Shown: positions 1 to 7,858, counted from the first letter of the stretch. The stretch is 36,433 bases of DNA from a virus (IMGVR_UViG_3300046167_000148:1-36433), one strand, 5' to 3'. Numbers and translations: made by a program. Notes: generated by a model from the sequence alone, not told the origin.

Positions 1-7
1 TAATTAA

Positions 8-37
8 TAAGCACTGTGGCTCAGGTTGCAGTGCTTA
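8..37 (+). promoter_or_regulatory. 9-bp stem-loop upstream of the first gene
   Basis: TAAGCACTG (8-16) and CAGTGCTTA (29-37) are perfect inverted repeats around a 12-nt loop. No T-run follows, so it is not a standard intrinsic terminator. It lies 13 nt before the AGGAGAA ribosome-binding site of the gene at 62. If the contig is circular it also sits just after the stop of the gene starting at 36128. A processing or attenuation hairpin is the likeliest role. Similar hairpins precede the genes at 1581 and 2292. Confidence 0.55.
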
Positions 38-61
38 GATAATTAAACCAAGGAGAACAAA

Positions 62-253
62 ATGGTTGATAAGAGAGTATTAATTAATTTTAGTGGGGCG
101 CAACATGACGCCATCGCAGAGGCCGCCAATAAGTCGGGTCTAAGTTTTAGCGCATTTGTTAGGATGTCATCTATTGTGGCGGCGACAAAAGCTGGCGTTG
201 AAGTTGCCAAGCCAGAGACATCTGACGCTGAGAATATACAGGTTGTGGAATGA
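62..253 (+). CDS. small ribbon-helix-helix-like protein
   Basis: This is a 63-residue protein. A short N-terminal strand (KRVLINFSG) is followed by two helices (DAIAEAANKSG, then SFSAFVRMSSIVAA), the layout of Arc/MetJ or DUF1778-type ribbon-helix-helix DNA-binding proteins. The tail is short and acidic. A good SD (AGGAGAA, 51-57) fixes the start. The stop overlaps the next gene as ATGA (250-253), so the two are probably translationally coupled. It is likely an autorepressor or early regulator of the replication module. The fold call rests on pattern only, and no toxin partner is adjacent. Confidence 0.6.
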   Translation: MVDKRVLINFSGAQHDAIAEAANKSGLSFSAFVRMSSIVAATKAGVEVAKPETSDAENIQVVE

Positions 254-721
254 TAGTCATTGGTGTTGATTGCGGTTTCTCTGGAGCGATTGCACATTAC
301 TGCACACGCACTAAAGATCTAGATGTCGTGGATATGCCGACAGTGCTTAACTCTAAAAATAAAACGGAAGTTGATATATACACGCTCCTGCATATTTTTG
401 AGCCAGAGGCAAAGTTAAGAATGGCTGTGATTGAGCAAGTGGCATCGAGGCCAAATCAATCATCGGTTGCCACGTTTAGGTTTGGCATGGGATACGGATC
501 TTTGCTTGCATGTGTGGCGGCTAACAAAACGCCAATGCATTTAGTGACGCCTCAGAAATGGAAGAAACACTTTGGCTTGTCATCTGATAAGGATACCAGC
601 CGACAGTTGGCGATGCAGAGATTTCCTGACTATGCTGAGAAGTTTGTCAGGAAGAAAGATGATGGTCGCGCTGAAGGCGGCACTCATTGCGCTATATGGC
701 GCAGAAGTTTTAAACAAGTAA
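250..721 (+). CDS. RuvC-like Holliday junction resolvase (one +1 frame break)
   Basis: The N-terminus IVIGVDCGFSGAIAH has the first catalytic Asp of the RuvC/RNase H fold. AVIEQVASRPNQSS carries the second acidic residue, as in phage RuvC-like proteins that use VIE plus a downstream MGxxxG segment (here FGMGYGSLLA). The C-terminal DDGRAEA motif supplies the last acidic residue. After GAA at 673-675 one extra base (676) breaks the frame. Skipping it gives AALIALYGAEVLNK and a stop at 719-721, the normal family ending and a better fit to the next gene's SD at 725. The enzyme would resolve branched replication or packaging intermediates. As written, translation instead ends at 726 with a foreign tail. 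Confidence 0.8.
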
Positions 722-736
722 ATTAGGAGAATATAA

Positions 737-1533
737 ATGCAAATAATACCCAGCGAAGAGCTGTCAAATAAGGCATACCACGAACTGCCTGCAATTTCAT
801 CAAGCGCTGTGAAGACAGTCGCAACGTCATCATTGTACCACTGGAAGAATGCTAAGTTTAATTCTACACCAGCTATGATCTTGGGATCTGCGTTTCATGC
901 GATGCTGTTAGAGCCAGAGAAAAACTTGGTAACTAACTCTGGGTTGCAACGTCGTGGCAGTAAGGCTTGGAAAGATCAGGAAAATTTTCTAGGTGACGAT
1001 GAGATCCTATTGCCAGAGGGCGAGTATGAACAGTGTCAGAAAATGGTTGATGGTTGCCTGCAAAACAAAATGGCTAGAAATTTATTAACCAATGAAGATC
1101 TGCTGGCTGAATATAGCTTTATAGCTGAATGCCCAAAAACAGGGCTTGAGCTAAAATGCCGCCCCGATGGGCTGTTAAAAGAGGCTGGCTATAGTAATAG
1201 ACCTAAAGTCGTGCTTAGACGCATCCTATCGTGGTTTTGATAAGGCTGTGAGGAATTTCCGCTATGATTTGCAAAGTTGCGTATACCGCTACATCTTAAA
1301 GCTATGTGGAATTGAAACTACAAATTTTATATTTATTGCTACTGAAAAAAGGCTCATACGCTACAGCCTGCTATGAAATGTCAGATAAATATAACAAGTA
1401 TGCCGAGGACGAAATGTTTAAGACATTGCGAAAAATCAAAGTGGCACAAGATACAAACACTTTTGATACAGGCTGGCCTGAGCTGGATACGATTAGTCTT
1501 CCAGCTTATCTTGATGAAGACCACGGCTTATAA
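737..1533 (+). CDS. PD-(D/E)XK exonuclease, YqaJ/RecE-like (two +1 frame breaks)
   Basis: The N-terminal part (YHELPAISSSAVKTVATSSL, then MILGSAFHAMLLEP) is typical of the phage exonuclease family related to RecE and Cas4. The catalytic core reads KCRPDG followed, after correction, by VIDLKS, giving the D...DxK triad. Two single extra bases break the frame: T at 1190 after GCT GGC, and one A in the six-A run ending at 1350. Correcting both joins three reading segments into one protein of about 264 residues ending at 1533. The SD is AGGAGAA at 725-731. It would process DNA ends for recombination together with the SSB encoded next. Confidence 0.75.
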
Positions 1534-1542
1534 CTAATCCCA

Positions 1543-1559
1543 GCGTAGGGGTGCTACGC
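1543..1559 (+). promoter_or_regulatory. leader hairpin before the SSB gene
   Basis: GCGTAG (1543-1548) pairs with CTACGC (1554-1559) around a GGGTG loop. It lies between the exonuclease stop and the SD (AAAGGAG, about 1567-1573) of the next gene. There is no T-run. Its placement matches the hairpins at 8-37 and 2237-2270, and the flanking words AATCCCAGCG and TAAAAGGAG recur at the latter. Confidence 0.45.
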
Positions 1560-1580
1560 ATATTTAAAAGGAGTTGTAAA

Positions 1581-2225
1581 ATGCAACACATAATATCTGG
1601 CGTGAAGGCGCTATATCCAAGACTAAATCAAACATACAGATTTGATCAGGAAGAATACAAATCTCAAAAGTGTGAACCCACTGCTGAGGGGGCGGCTTAC
1701 GAGATGTCGTTTAACCTTACAGGTGAGCAGTGCAAGGAGCTGAACACGATCTGTATGCAAGCATATAAAAATGCGGCGGCGTTAGAGACAAGTAAGCGCA
1801 AGTGGCCTGAGCAACCATTAAGTTTGCCATACAAGCGTGATGACGCAAAGCAGGGCGATTGGATTGGCAAGGCTAAACTAAAAGGCGCTTACTCTGGCGA
1901 GGCCACAAACCCACCACGTCAGGTCGATGCATCACGTAAAAAATTACCTGATGGATTTGAGCTGACATCAGGGTCAACTGTGAATATCGCAGTGACAGTC
2001 GTGCCATACAATACAGGCACAATTAATGGCGTGTCATTGAGATTACGAGCAGTGCAAGTGCTAGAGCTGGCTGAGAAGCAGGAGAGTGAAGATCCATTCA
2101 CTGAAGTTGCAGGCGGATACTCTGGCGGTGCGGCGCAAATTAATGGTGTAGAGCAAGATCCATTTGGATTGCCACCAGCACAACCAGCTCAGTCAAATGA
2201 TCTGGAAGACGAAATACCATTTTAA
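1581..2225 (+). CDS. single-stranded DNA-binding protein (DUF2815/gp2.5-like)
   Basis: The protein has 214 residues. The ATG at 1581 is chosen over an upstream in-frame one because an SD (AAAGGAG) precedes it at good spacing. The middle is an OB-fold-like beta region with conserved basic and aromatic residues and a GSTVNIAVTVVPYN strand. The C-terminus is disordered, Pro/Gln-rich, and ends DLEDEIPF, the acidic-hydrophobic tip by which SSBs recruit replication and repair partners. It sits between the exonuclease and primase-helicase genes, as in many phage recombination/replication cassettes. It would coat ssDNA in the cytoplasm and support strand exchange. Family assignment is from layout and tail, not alignment. 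Confidence 0.75.
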   Translation: MQHIISGVKALYPRLNQTYRFDQEEYKSQKCEPTAEGAAYEMSFNLTGEQCKELNTICMQAYKNAAALETSKRKWPEQPLSLPYKRDDAKQGDWIGKAKLKGAYSGEATNPPRQVDASRKKLPDGFELTSGSTVNIAVTVVPYNTGTINGVSLRLRAVQVLELAEKQESEDPFTEVAGGYSGGAAQINGVEQDPFGLPPAQPAQSNDLEDEIPF

Positions 2226-2236
2226 ATTAATCACAG

Positions 2237-2270
2237 CGTTAGACAGAACTGATCGAGGTTTTGTCTAACG
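2237..2270 (+). promoter_or_regulatory. 9-bp stem-loop leader before the gene at 2292
   Basis: CGTTAGACA (2237-2245) and TGTCTAACG (2262-2270) form a perfect stem with a 16-nt loop, 10 nt upstream of AGGAGAA (2281-2287). It is not followed by a T-run. It is the third hairpin placed between a stop codon and an SD in this module. Confidence 0.5.
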
Positions 2271-2291
2271 TCCATATAAAAGGAGAATATT

Positions 2292-2582
2292 ATGACAAAC
2301 GGAAAATGGTCAAAAGAAAATTTTAAAATATACGATACGCAAAACCCACACATTTACGAGCAGTTTAAACATTTTGCACTGATTGTAACTGAGAAGCGTG
2401 AATATTACTCAGCAAAATGTATATTTCATAGGGTGCGCTGGGAGACAATGATGTCTGGAACTGGCGATCATAAAATTGATGATGGATGGATTAGCCATTA
2501 TGCTCGTAAATTCATGGACGAAAATCCAGAGCATGAAGGCTTTTTTAAAACACGTAATCGAGTAAATTCATATCACTCGTAA
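2292..2582 (+). CDS. conserved phage protein of unknown function
   Basis: The protein has 96 residues and is rich in aromatic and basic residues. Its central FHRVRWETMMSGTGDHKIDDGWISHYARKFMDENPEHEGFFKTR resembles a short protein commonly found in phage replication or recombination regions of many hosts, with no assigned activity that I know. The SD AGGAGAA (2281-2287) gives a clear start. It lies between the SSB and primase-helicase genes, and reads cleanly although its neighbours are frame-broken. A role in DNA metabolism is guessed from position only. Confidence 0.65.
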   Translation: MTNGKWSKENFKIYDTQNPHIYEQFKHFALIVTEKREYYSAKCIFHRVRWETMMSGTGDHKIDDGWISHYARKFMDENPEHEGFFKTRNRVNSYHS

Positions 2583-2598
2583 ATTAATAGGGGATAAA

Positions 2599-4489
2599 AT
2601 GCAAAACACGAAATACCCAAATGCAAACTGGGATCAGTATTCAAGTAAAATTATAAGTGCATTATCATTGAAAAAGACTGCCATTGGCGAATATCATGGG
2701 GCTTGCCCAGTATGCCAAGGTGTAGATCGTTTCTGGATCAGGGAAGATGCTCAGAACTGCGACGTGATGGTAGCTGTCAGTAAATGCTCATGACTTTGCT
2801 GGCATAAAGGACGCACTGAGAAACCAAGGATTGTGGCCTGATGAAAATGAGAAGCCAGTGACAAGAGAATACACAATTAGCTGGCCTGAGCCTGAGCCAG
2901 AGGCGTCGCATCCATACCTGATCAAGAAAAAGATCGGGCTTGGTAACGCTAAGATAGATGGTAACTTGCTGGTCATTCCTGTGATAAACTCTCAGGGCAA
3001 ACGTGTGGGCGTCCAGAATATTGATCCAGCAGGATCAAAGAAATTTTCTACTGGTATGCCAGTTGTCGGAAATTTTAGCGTTATTGGCGGAAAATTAGAC
3101 GATTTAATTTACGTTTGCGAGGGCTGGGCAACTGCAATGTCAGTGCATCTGGCTACAGGCAGGCCAACAGTATTCGCATTGTCTGCTGGTAATCTTACCT
3201 GCTGTGATAGGTGAGCTTTACGAGGCACGTCCAAATTTACGCATTGTGGTGGCTGGAGATAACGACGAGGCTGGCATGAAGGCCATTGAGAAGTGCGTTA
3301 ATGATCATAATGTGCAATCTGTTGTGCCTGACGTCGAAGGGCTGGGATTTCTCTGATATGTGGGTCAATCGTGGTAAAGAGGCTACGGCAAAGGCTCTGG
3401 AAATAAAGAGCCTGCTCGATCAGGTGTTCTTCCCTAATGATGCAGTCGCACAGCTCGATAGGAGCTACTTAGTGAAGGGCTGGTTTGGTCAGGGGCAGTT
3501 GTCGATGGTGTACGGCGCATCTAACGTAGGGTAAATCGTTTTTCGTGCAGGACATTGCGTGGCATGTATCTGCAAGCCAAGATTGGCACGGAAACAAAGT
3601 AAAGGGCGGCGTGGTGCTATTCTTGGCTCTGGAAGGCGGCACAACCACGCATAATCGTATTGTGGCGCTTAAACAGCAGTATCCAGAGCATAAAGACGTT
3701 AAGCTGGCTGTGAGGCCATTGCCACTCAATTTGCTGGATGGTGAAGTTGACGTGAATAAAATTTGTGATTTGTGTGACGAGATCAAAAGGCTGTATGGCG
3801 ACATTGCAATGATTGTTGTGGATACGTTATCTCGATCAATGCCTGCTGGCGATGAAAATTCTCCTGCAAGTGCAACTGCTGTGATTTCTGCTGTGGATAA
3901 GATTAGGGCTACAACGAGCGCACATCTCATGCTGGTGCATCACTCAGGTAAAAATCTGGAAGCAAAGGCGCGTGGTCACAGCTCATTACGTGCGGCTGTG
4001 GAAACTGAGATAGAGCTGAGTTATGACGAGGCGACAGGTCTGCGAACTGCTCTGGCTACCAAACAGAGAGATCTGGAAGGCGGCAGGAAGTTTCACTTTA
4101 AGCTGAAGGTGATTGAGCTGGGCAATGATATGGATGGCGATCCTGTCACGACTTGCGTGATTATTCCAGCTAGTGAGGGTGATGTCGATAAGGCTAACAA
4201 GAAAGCCATCAAGGGTAAGCAACAGATCCTATTTAAGACGTGCTTCCAACAGCTACGAGGCGAGGGTATTGGTAGGGCTAATCCATCAGGTTTAGGATAT
4301 CCTGAGCCAAGCACGTTCTGGATGATTGAGGAAGACGTCATAAAGAAGCATTTTTTAGGCAAAGTTTCTGGCGTATCTAATCCATCCAGCACATACAAGC
4401 AGGCAATAAATGGGCTGATATCTGGGGGTCATATTGTCCAAAATGAGGGCAATATTTGGTTCACTGATGATTTTGGTAAAATGAAGTAA
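2599..4489 (+). CDS. TOPRIM primase / RepA-like ATPase fusion (several +1 frame breaks)
   Basis: Joined from four reading segments, this is a primase-helicase of about 630 residues. A zinc-ribbon start (CPVCQG, then DRFWI) is followed by a TOPRIM domain with the catalytic Glu in YVCEGWATAMS and AGDNDEAG. Then comes a RecA/RepA-type ATPase with Walker A GASNVGKS (after correction), LFLALEGG, a Walker B-like MIVVDTLSRS and LMLVHHSGK sensor. A winged-helix-like tail follows (residues VIKKHFLG onward). Frame breaks lie near 2780 (at least one indel, obscuring the second Cys pair), at 3197 (A), 3342 (C) and 3532 (T, which creates TAA inside Walker A). Each is a net +1. The start has a weak SD (AGGGGAT). 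It would prime and unwind phage DNA. Confidence 0.8.
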
Positions 4490-4667
4490 TATTAGACCTA
4501 TTAATTACCTATTAATTAGCATTAATAATAACAATATCAATAACTTAGAGGACAACCTATTAATTCTAAATAGTATATCGTACCAAACCTATTATTATAT
4601 TATTATACCTATAGGTATAATATAATAGTAGGTAAATAATAGTAGGGGAAAATCGGGGTTAAGAATT
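4490..4667. other. AT-rich iteron/palindrome region, replication origin candidate
   Basis: This 178-bp spacer is mostly A/T. It holds three exact ACCTATTAATT copies (4496-4506, 4507-4517 in tandem, 4555-4565) and a shortened fourth starting at 4587. It also holds a perfect 20-bp palindrome at 4602-4621 centred on CCTATAGG, and two TAATAGTAGG copies (4623-4632, 4637-4646). It directly follows the primase-helicase gene. Iterons, a palindrome and an AT-rich unwinding zone beside the replicative enzyme are the usual signs of an origin. It could instead be an operator region for the gene at 4680. No other segment of the window has this organisation. Confidence 0.55.
4602..4621. repeat. perfect 20-bp palindrome
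   Basis: ATTATACCTA is followed directly by its reverse complement TAGGTATAAT. Its half contains the CCTA core shared with the flanking ACCTATTAATT repeats, so the same dimeric protein may bind all of them. Confidence 0.7.
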
Positions 4668-4679
4668 ATGGAGCATAAG

Positions 4680-5033
4680 ATGAAGAAAGAGATTAACATT
4701 AGAACGGCTGGTAGCAAGCGAGGGACGAGCGAGGGCGAGGGGGATCAAGCAATGGAAGAACAAAGTATGGTGAGGTCGGACATACTGTCGAAGGCAAACA
4801 TTCTCATAACAGGGGATCGTGCTAGGCAGTACGGAAGCGCAGAGGAGAACTTCAATTGTATTGCGACTATGTGGACGGCGTATCTCGGTAGGCATGTGTC
4901 GGCATACGACGTGGCAAATATGATGGCGCTGTTAAAGATTGCTAGGATGCGTAACGGCGTGCATCAGGATAGCTCTGTCGATGGGTGCGGTTATCTTGCG
5001 CTGGCTTACGAGCTATCAAATGAGGTCACATAG
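4680..5033 (+). CDS. DUF6378 domain protein
   Basis: The C-terminal 85 residues read ILSKANILITGDRARQYG, then NFNCIATMWTAYLG, DVANMMALLKIAR and DSSVDGCGYLALAYEL. This is the full pattern of DUF6378, a small helical phage domain often found near nucleotide-metabolism or replication genes. The N-terminal 35 residues are charged and low in complexity. ATG 4668 is also in frame, four codons upstream. Neither start has a strong SD (GGGG at about 4656), so the start is uncertain. Function is unknown. The all-alpha, MazG-like look suggests nucleotide binding, but this is conjecture. Confidence 0.75.
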   Translation: MKKEINIRTAGSKRGTSEGEGDQAMEEQSMVRSDILSKANILITGDRARQYGSAEENFNCIATMWTAYLGRHVSAYDVANMMALLKIARMRNGVHQDSSVDGCGYLALAYELSNEVT

Positions 5034-5045
5034 GCTTGAAACAAC

Positions 5046-5059
5046 GCCTCTCTTGAGGC
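5046..5059. promoter_or_regulatory. small tetraloop hairpin
   Basis: GCCTC, a TCTT loop and GAGGC form a compact hairpin just after the DUF6378 gene. It lies between a possible -35 (TTGAAA, 5036-5041) and a possible -10 (TACTAT, 5061-5066; 19-nt spacing). It could be a terminator for a minus-strand RNA, since GTTGTTTC follows it on that strand, or an operator. Confidence 0.35.
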
Positions 5060-5067
5060 ATACTATA

Positions 5068-5175
5068 GTCAGTGGGTTCTCCTCCCTCTAAACGTGTTGT
5101 TTTTGCATTTACAACATGTTTCCCACTGAACTAGACCGCGTAGCTTCTCCTCCTCTTCCGAGCTACGCGGTCACA
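5068..5175 (+). ncRNA. structured RNA with two anti-Shine-Dalgarno loops
   Basis: Two stem-loops fill this spacer. The first pairs TCAGTGGG (5069-5076) with CCCACTGA (5122-5129), with an inner stem 5091-5100/5111-5120. Its unpaired 5' side (5077-5090) reads TTCTCCTCCCTC. The second is a perfect 12-bp stem (5134-5145/5161-5172) whose 15-nt loop reads TCTCCTCCTCTTCCG. Both present TTCTCCTCC, complementary to Shine-Dalgarno sequences. TACTAT (5061-5066) could be the -10 of its promoter. Alphaproteobacteria carry small RNAs with CCUCCUCCC-type hairpin loops (CcsR/cuckoo RNAs), which this recalls. Transcription on the minus strand, giving GGA-rich loops like a CsrA sponge, cannot be excluded. Confidence 0.55.
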
Positions 5176-5192
5176 TTACAAGGTTAGATGAC

Positions 5193-5396
5193 GTGTCAGA
5201 GTTTAACATTAAATTAACGCTAGATCTTCACTGTAAGAATACTGACGAGAATGATCATGAGCTGGATATACTGTGTGACTTCATAACAGATCGATTGCAT
5301 ATCGTTGGAGCTGACGTTGTTATCCAATCGCTGGCAGAGGCACTCATTGAATTACACGATCAGAATGCAGAGGATAAGGCGAGGCAGTTGCACTAA
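5193..5396 (+). CDS. small protein of unknown function
   Basis: This 67-residue acidic protein starts with GTG. It is predicted as two strands (FNIKLTLDLHC) followed by helices (HELDILCDFITDRLHIVGADVVIQSLAEALIELHD). No SD stronger than AAGGTTAG precedes it, and its start lies about 20 nt after the anti-SD RNA element. Its stop overlaps the ATG of the next small frame as TAATG (5394-5398). I do not recognise the family. Confidence 0.55.
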   Translation: MSEFNIKLTLDLHCKNTDENDHELDILCDFITDRLHIVGADVVIQSLAEALIELHDQNAEDKARQLH

Positions 5397-5554
5397 TGTT
5401 GGTAGCATTGCTGTATAAAAAAGACATTGATGCGTCGTCGCAGGCGCGTGGGCGCGTAACAAATAGCAATTCTTATGTCAATCATTCGGATAATCTGAAA
5501 GTTAACATAATATACATTATCGGATATTATGGGCTAAATCCGCAGTATATCTAA
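5396..5554 (+). CDS. possible 52-residue ORF coupled to the gene before
   Basis: An ATG overlaps the previous stop (TAATG) and opens a 52-codon frame beginning MLVALLYKKDIDASSQ and ending GYYGLNPQYI. The tight stop/start overlap and the non-repetitive composition argue for a real gene. The lack of a separate SD and the AT-rich second half argue against it. No recognised domain. Confidence 0.35.
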   Translation: MLVALLYKKDIDASSQARGRVTNSNSYVNHSDNLKVNIIYIIGYYGLNPQYI

Positions 5555-5782
5555 TGAAATCAATAGGTTAGGCGATTTTGCAGTAAAATAAGGCTATTAT
5601 GAGCTATGCGTTGTTCCATTTATCCGAAACTAGCAGATTTGAGCAAAAAAATGACCCCCCCCACGTCTCGCCCAGCTAGGGGGAGTGTTATTCACATTTT
5701 CACGCACACGAATGACCCCCCCATACCCCCTTGCAATATAATGCTTACCTATTGTAAAATTTAAAAAAATTGGAGAATATTA
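5555..5782. other. noncoding region before terminase; C-run repeats, packaging-site candidate
   Basis: No convincing gene. It contains ATGAC followed by eight C (5651-5662), ATGAC followed by seven C (5712-5722) and a further ATACCCCC (5723-5730). A GGGGG run at about 5679 could pair with the first C run. TTATCCGAA (5620-5628) is an inverted copy of TTCGGATAA (5485-5493). The position directly upstream of terS is where many phages carry the pac or cos site that TerS recognises. A possible promoter lies at 5731-5760. Confidence 0.4.
5731..5760 (+). promoter_or_regulatory. possible promoter for the packaging/structural operon
   Basis: TTGCAA (5731-5736) and TAAAAT (5755-5760) are spaced by 18 nt, about 22 nt before the terS ATG. 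TATAAT at 5737-5742 is an alternative -10 but has no good -35. The sequence is AT-rich, so chance matches are likely. Confidence 0.3.
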
Positions 5783-6283
5783 ATGGCTGGCAAGGCATTA
5801 CGAAGGAAGATCCTCGCAGATGTTGAGAAGAAAGGCGGCGTAGATTACTTGTTTGAGCAAATCGCATCAGGTAATACTTTGACGAAAATGGCTGTAGAAT
5901 ATGGCTGTTCCAGACAATATCTTGGCTCATCACTGAATAAAGTGCCAGAATATGAGAAGGCCATGAACGAAGCCAGACGCCACGCCGCAGATGCCCTAGT
6001 CGAGCAAGGCTTAACAATGGTAGATGATTTGGATGGCGGCTCGACAAGCAGTGAGATAGCCGCAACGAGAGAGAAGGTGCAATGGCGTAAATTTATGGCA
6101 AGCTCGTATAACCAAGATAGATATGGAACGAGGCCACAGACAAACGTAAATATCTCAGTTGGCGACATGCATTTAGACGCCTTACGCAAAGTTAATTCTG
6201 ACTTGGCGGCTATCCATAAGGAAGATCAGGAGCGCGAAGCCAAGACGATTGACGTGGATTATGAGGATGTAACCGATGAGTGA
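5783..6283 (+). CDS. terS: terminase small subunit
   Basis: The protein has 166 residues. An N-terminal helix-turn-helix (GNTLTKMAVEYGCSRQYLGSSL, about residues 30-52) resembles the DNA-binding region of phage small terminases. A central helical segment (EARRHAADALVEQGLTMVDDL, then EIAATREKVQWRKFMASSYNQDRYG) would form the oligomerisation core. The tail is acidic. A clear SD (TGGAGAAT, 5771-5778) fixes the start, and the stop overlaps the terL start by 8 nt. It would recognise the packaging site on phage DNA, probably in the C-run spacer just upstream, and load the large subunit. Confidence 0.85.
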   Translation: MAGKALRRKILADVEKKGGVDYLFEQIASGNTLTKMAVEYGCSRQYLGSSLNKVPEYEKAMNEARRHAADALVEQGLTMVDDLDGGSTSSEIAATREKVQWRKFMASSYNQDRYGTRPQTNVNISVGDMHLDALRKVNSDLAAIHKEDQEREAKTIDVDYEDVTDE

Positions 6284-7676
6284 TAACCCGTTAACAGAAT
6301 TTGTCCTGCGTTATCGTGACGATCCAGTGCTATTTGTTAAAGAGGTGCTGGGCGCTACGCCATATAATTATCAGGAAGAGTTTCTCGATGCTATAGCTAA
6401 TGGCGAGCGTAAGATGTCTGTCAGGTCTGGGCATGGTACAGGGAAATCAACGTCGGCATCTTGGGCAATGCTTTGGTACTTGCTCCTGCGTTTCCCAAAT
6501 AAGGTTGTAGTCACAGCGCCCACGTCCAGCCAATTGTTTGACGCATTGTTTGCCGAGCTAAAACGATGGATTAACGAGTTGCCACCCCATCTACAGCAAT
6601 TGCTAACTGTTAAGTCAGATCGTGTAGAACTAACGTCAGCCGCTTCCGAGGCATTTATATCAGCCAGAACGTCACGCGCAGAAACGCCAGAGGCATTAGC
6701 TGGTGTGCATTCCGAAAATGTTTTATTGGTAGTTGATGAGGCATCTGGTGTGCCTGAGAAAGTTTTTGAAGCGGCGGCTGGGTCAATGTCTGGTCACAGC
6801 GCAACCACGCTATTGCTAGTCAAACCCGACGAGATCCTCTGGCACATTTTACGAAAGCCAAACCAGAATGTCCAAGAGCTGGTGGACGAGGCGCTGGTCG
6901 TGCGTCGATAGCCCACTTGTGTCTGACTGAGTTTGTCGAGGAAATGCGTGAGCGATACGGCGAGGAAAGCAATGCATTCCGAATACGTGTACTTGGCGAA
7001 TTTCCTATGGCTGATGACGATACGATCATACCATTTCACCTAGCCCAGAGCGCGACGCATCGTGATATTGAGATGACGCCAGATATAAAACCAGTGTGGG
7101 GCTTGGACGTGGCGAGGTTTGGTACTGATAAAACTGCGCTTTGCAAAAGATATGGCAACGTCGTCACAGATATTGAGGCGTGGCAGGGATTAGACTTAAT
7201 GCAAACTGTGGGTCGAGTTATGGCGGAATATGAGGGATTACAGCCCAGCATGAGGCCATCAGACATACTGGTCGATAGTATTGGCGTTGGCGGCGGTGTA
7301 GTCGATAGATTGCGTGAGCTTGGCCTGCCAGTGCGTGGAGTTAATGTTGGTGAAGCACCAGCGCTTGGCAAGACCTACATGAATTTACGAAGTGAGCTGT
7401 GGTTTAAGACAAAAGGCTGGCTCGAAGATAGATCCTGCAAACTGCCAAAGGATGACCAGCTCTTGGCTGAGTTAACCAGCATTAGGTACAGCTTTACATC
7501 GTCAGGGCAAAATGAAAGCCGAGAGCAAGGACGCAATGCGAAAACGTGGCCTAAAATCGCCAGACCTTGCAGATGCACTATGCCTGACAATGGCATCGGA
7601 CGCGACGACTGCATTATCTGGCAATAATAATAACTGGAATAAATCCATTAAGCGCAATTTAAAGGGAATTGCATGA
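6276..7676 (+). CDS. terL: terminase large subunit (three +1 frame breaks)
   Basis: The ATPase half has an adenine-binding start (YNYQEEFLDAI), Walker A GHGTGKST, PTSSQ and Walker B LLVVDEAS. The nuclease half has GLDVARFGTDKTAL, VDSIGVGGGVVDRL and, after correction, SPDLADALCL, giving the three RNase H-like acidic residues. Extra bases near 6819-6822, at 6928 (T, creating TGA) and at 7508 (C after GGG) split it into pieces. Skipping one base at each gives about 466 residues ending at TGA 7674-7676, which overlaps the next gene's ATG as ATGA. That overlap supports the corrected frame. It translocates DNA into the prohead and cuts concatemers. As written, no full-length protein is made. Confidence 0.88.
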
Positions 7677-7858
7677 AAAAAAAATTTTTAAATTTGTCAC
7701 CTAAGATGAAAAATTTATTAATGGCTAGATGGATAAAGGAATATGTGCAACGCGGATTATCCTTGCAGGATGCACAACACGCCGCGAGGTGGAAGGCTGG
7801 CGAGTGGAAGCTCTCAGAAAGAATGCGTAACATACTGGCGTCAATAGATGAATTGTGA
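7673..7858 (+). CDS. small basic helical protein
   Basis: This 61-residue protein is rich in Lys/Arg and has two predicted helices (MKNLLMARWIKEYVQRG; QDAQHAARWKAGEWKLSERMRNILASI). It starts inside the corrected terL stop (ATGA), so it is coupled to terL. No family recognised. Its size and place suggest a virion morphogenesis or DNA-binding accessory. Confidence 0.55.
   Translation: MKKKFLNLSPKMKNLLMARWIKEYVQRGLSLQDAQHAARWKAGEWKLSERMRNILASIDEL

Noticed and set aside
3469-3930. 153-codon minus-strand open frame
   Set aside because: It lies opposite the ATPase domain with conserved motifs; its composition is that of an antisense shadow.
6922-6934. Programmed +1 frameshift at GAC TGA G in terL, as in release-factor-2 type sites
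   Set aside because: No upstream SD-like stimulator, and the same gene has two other +1 breaks; sequence error is more likely for a single site. The overall pattern is kept as a finding.
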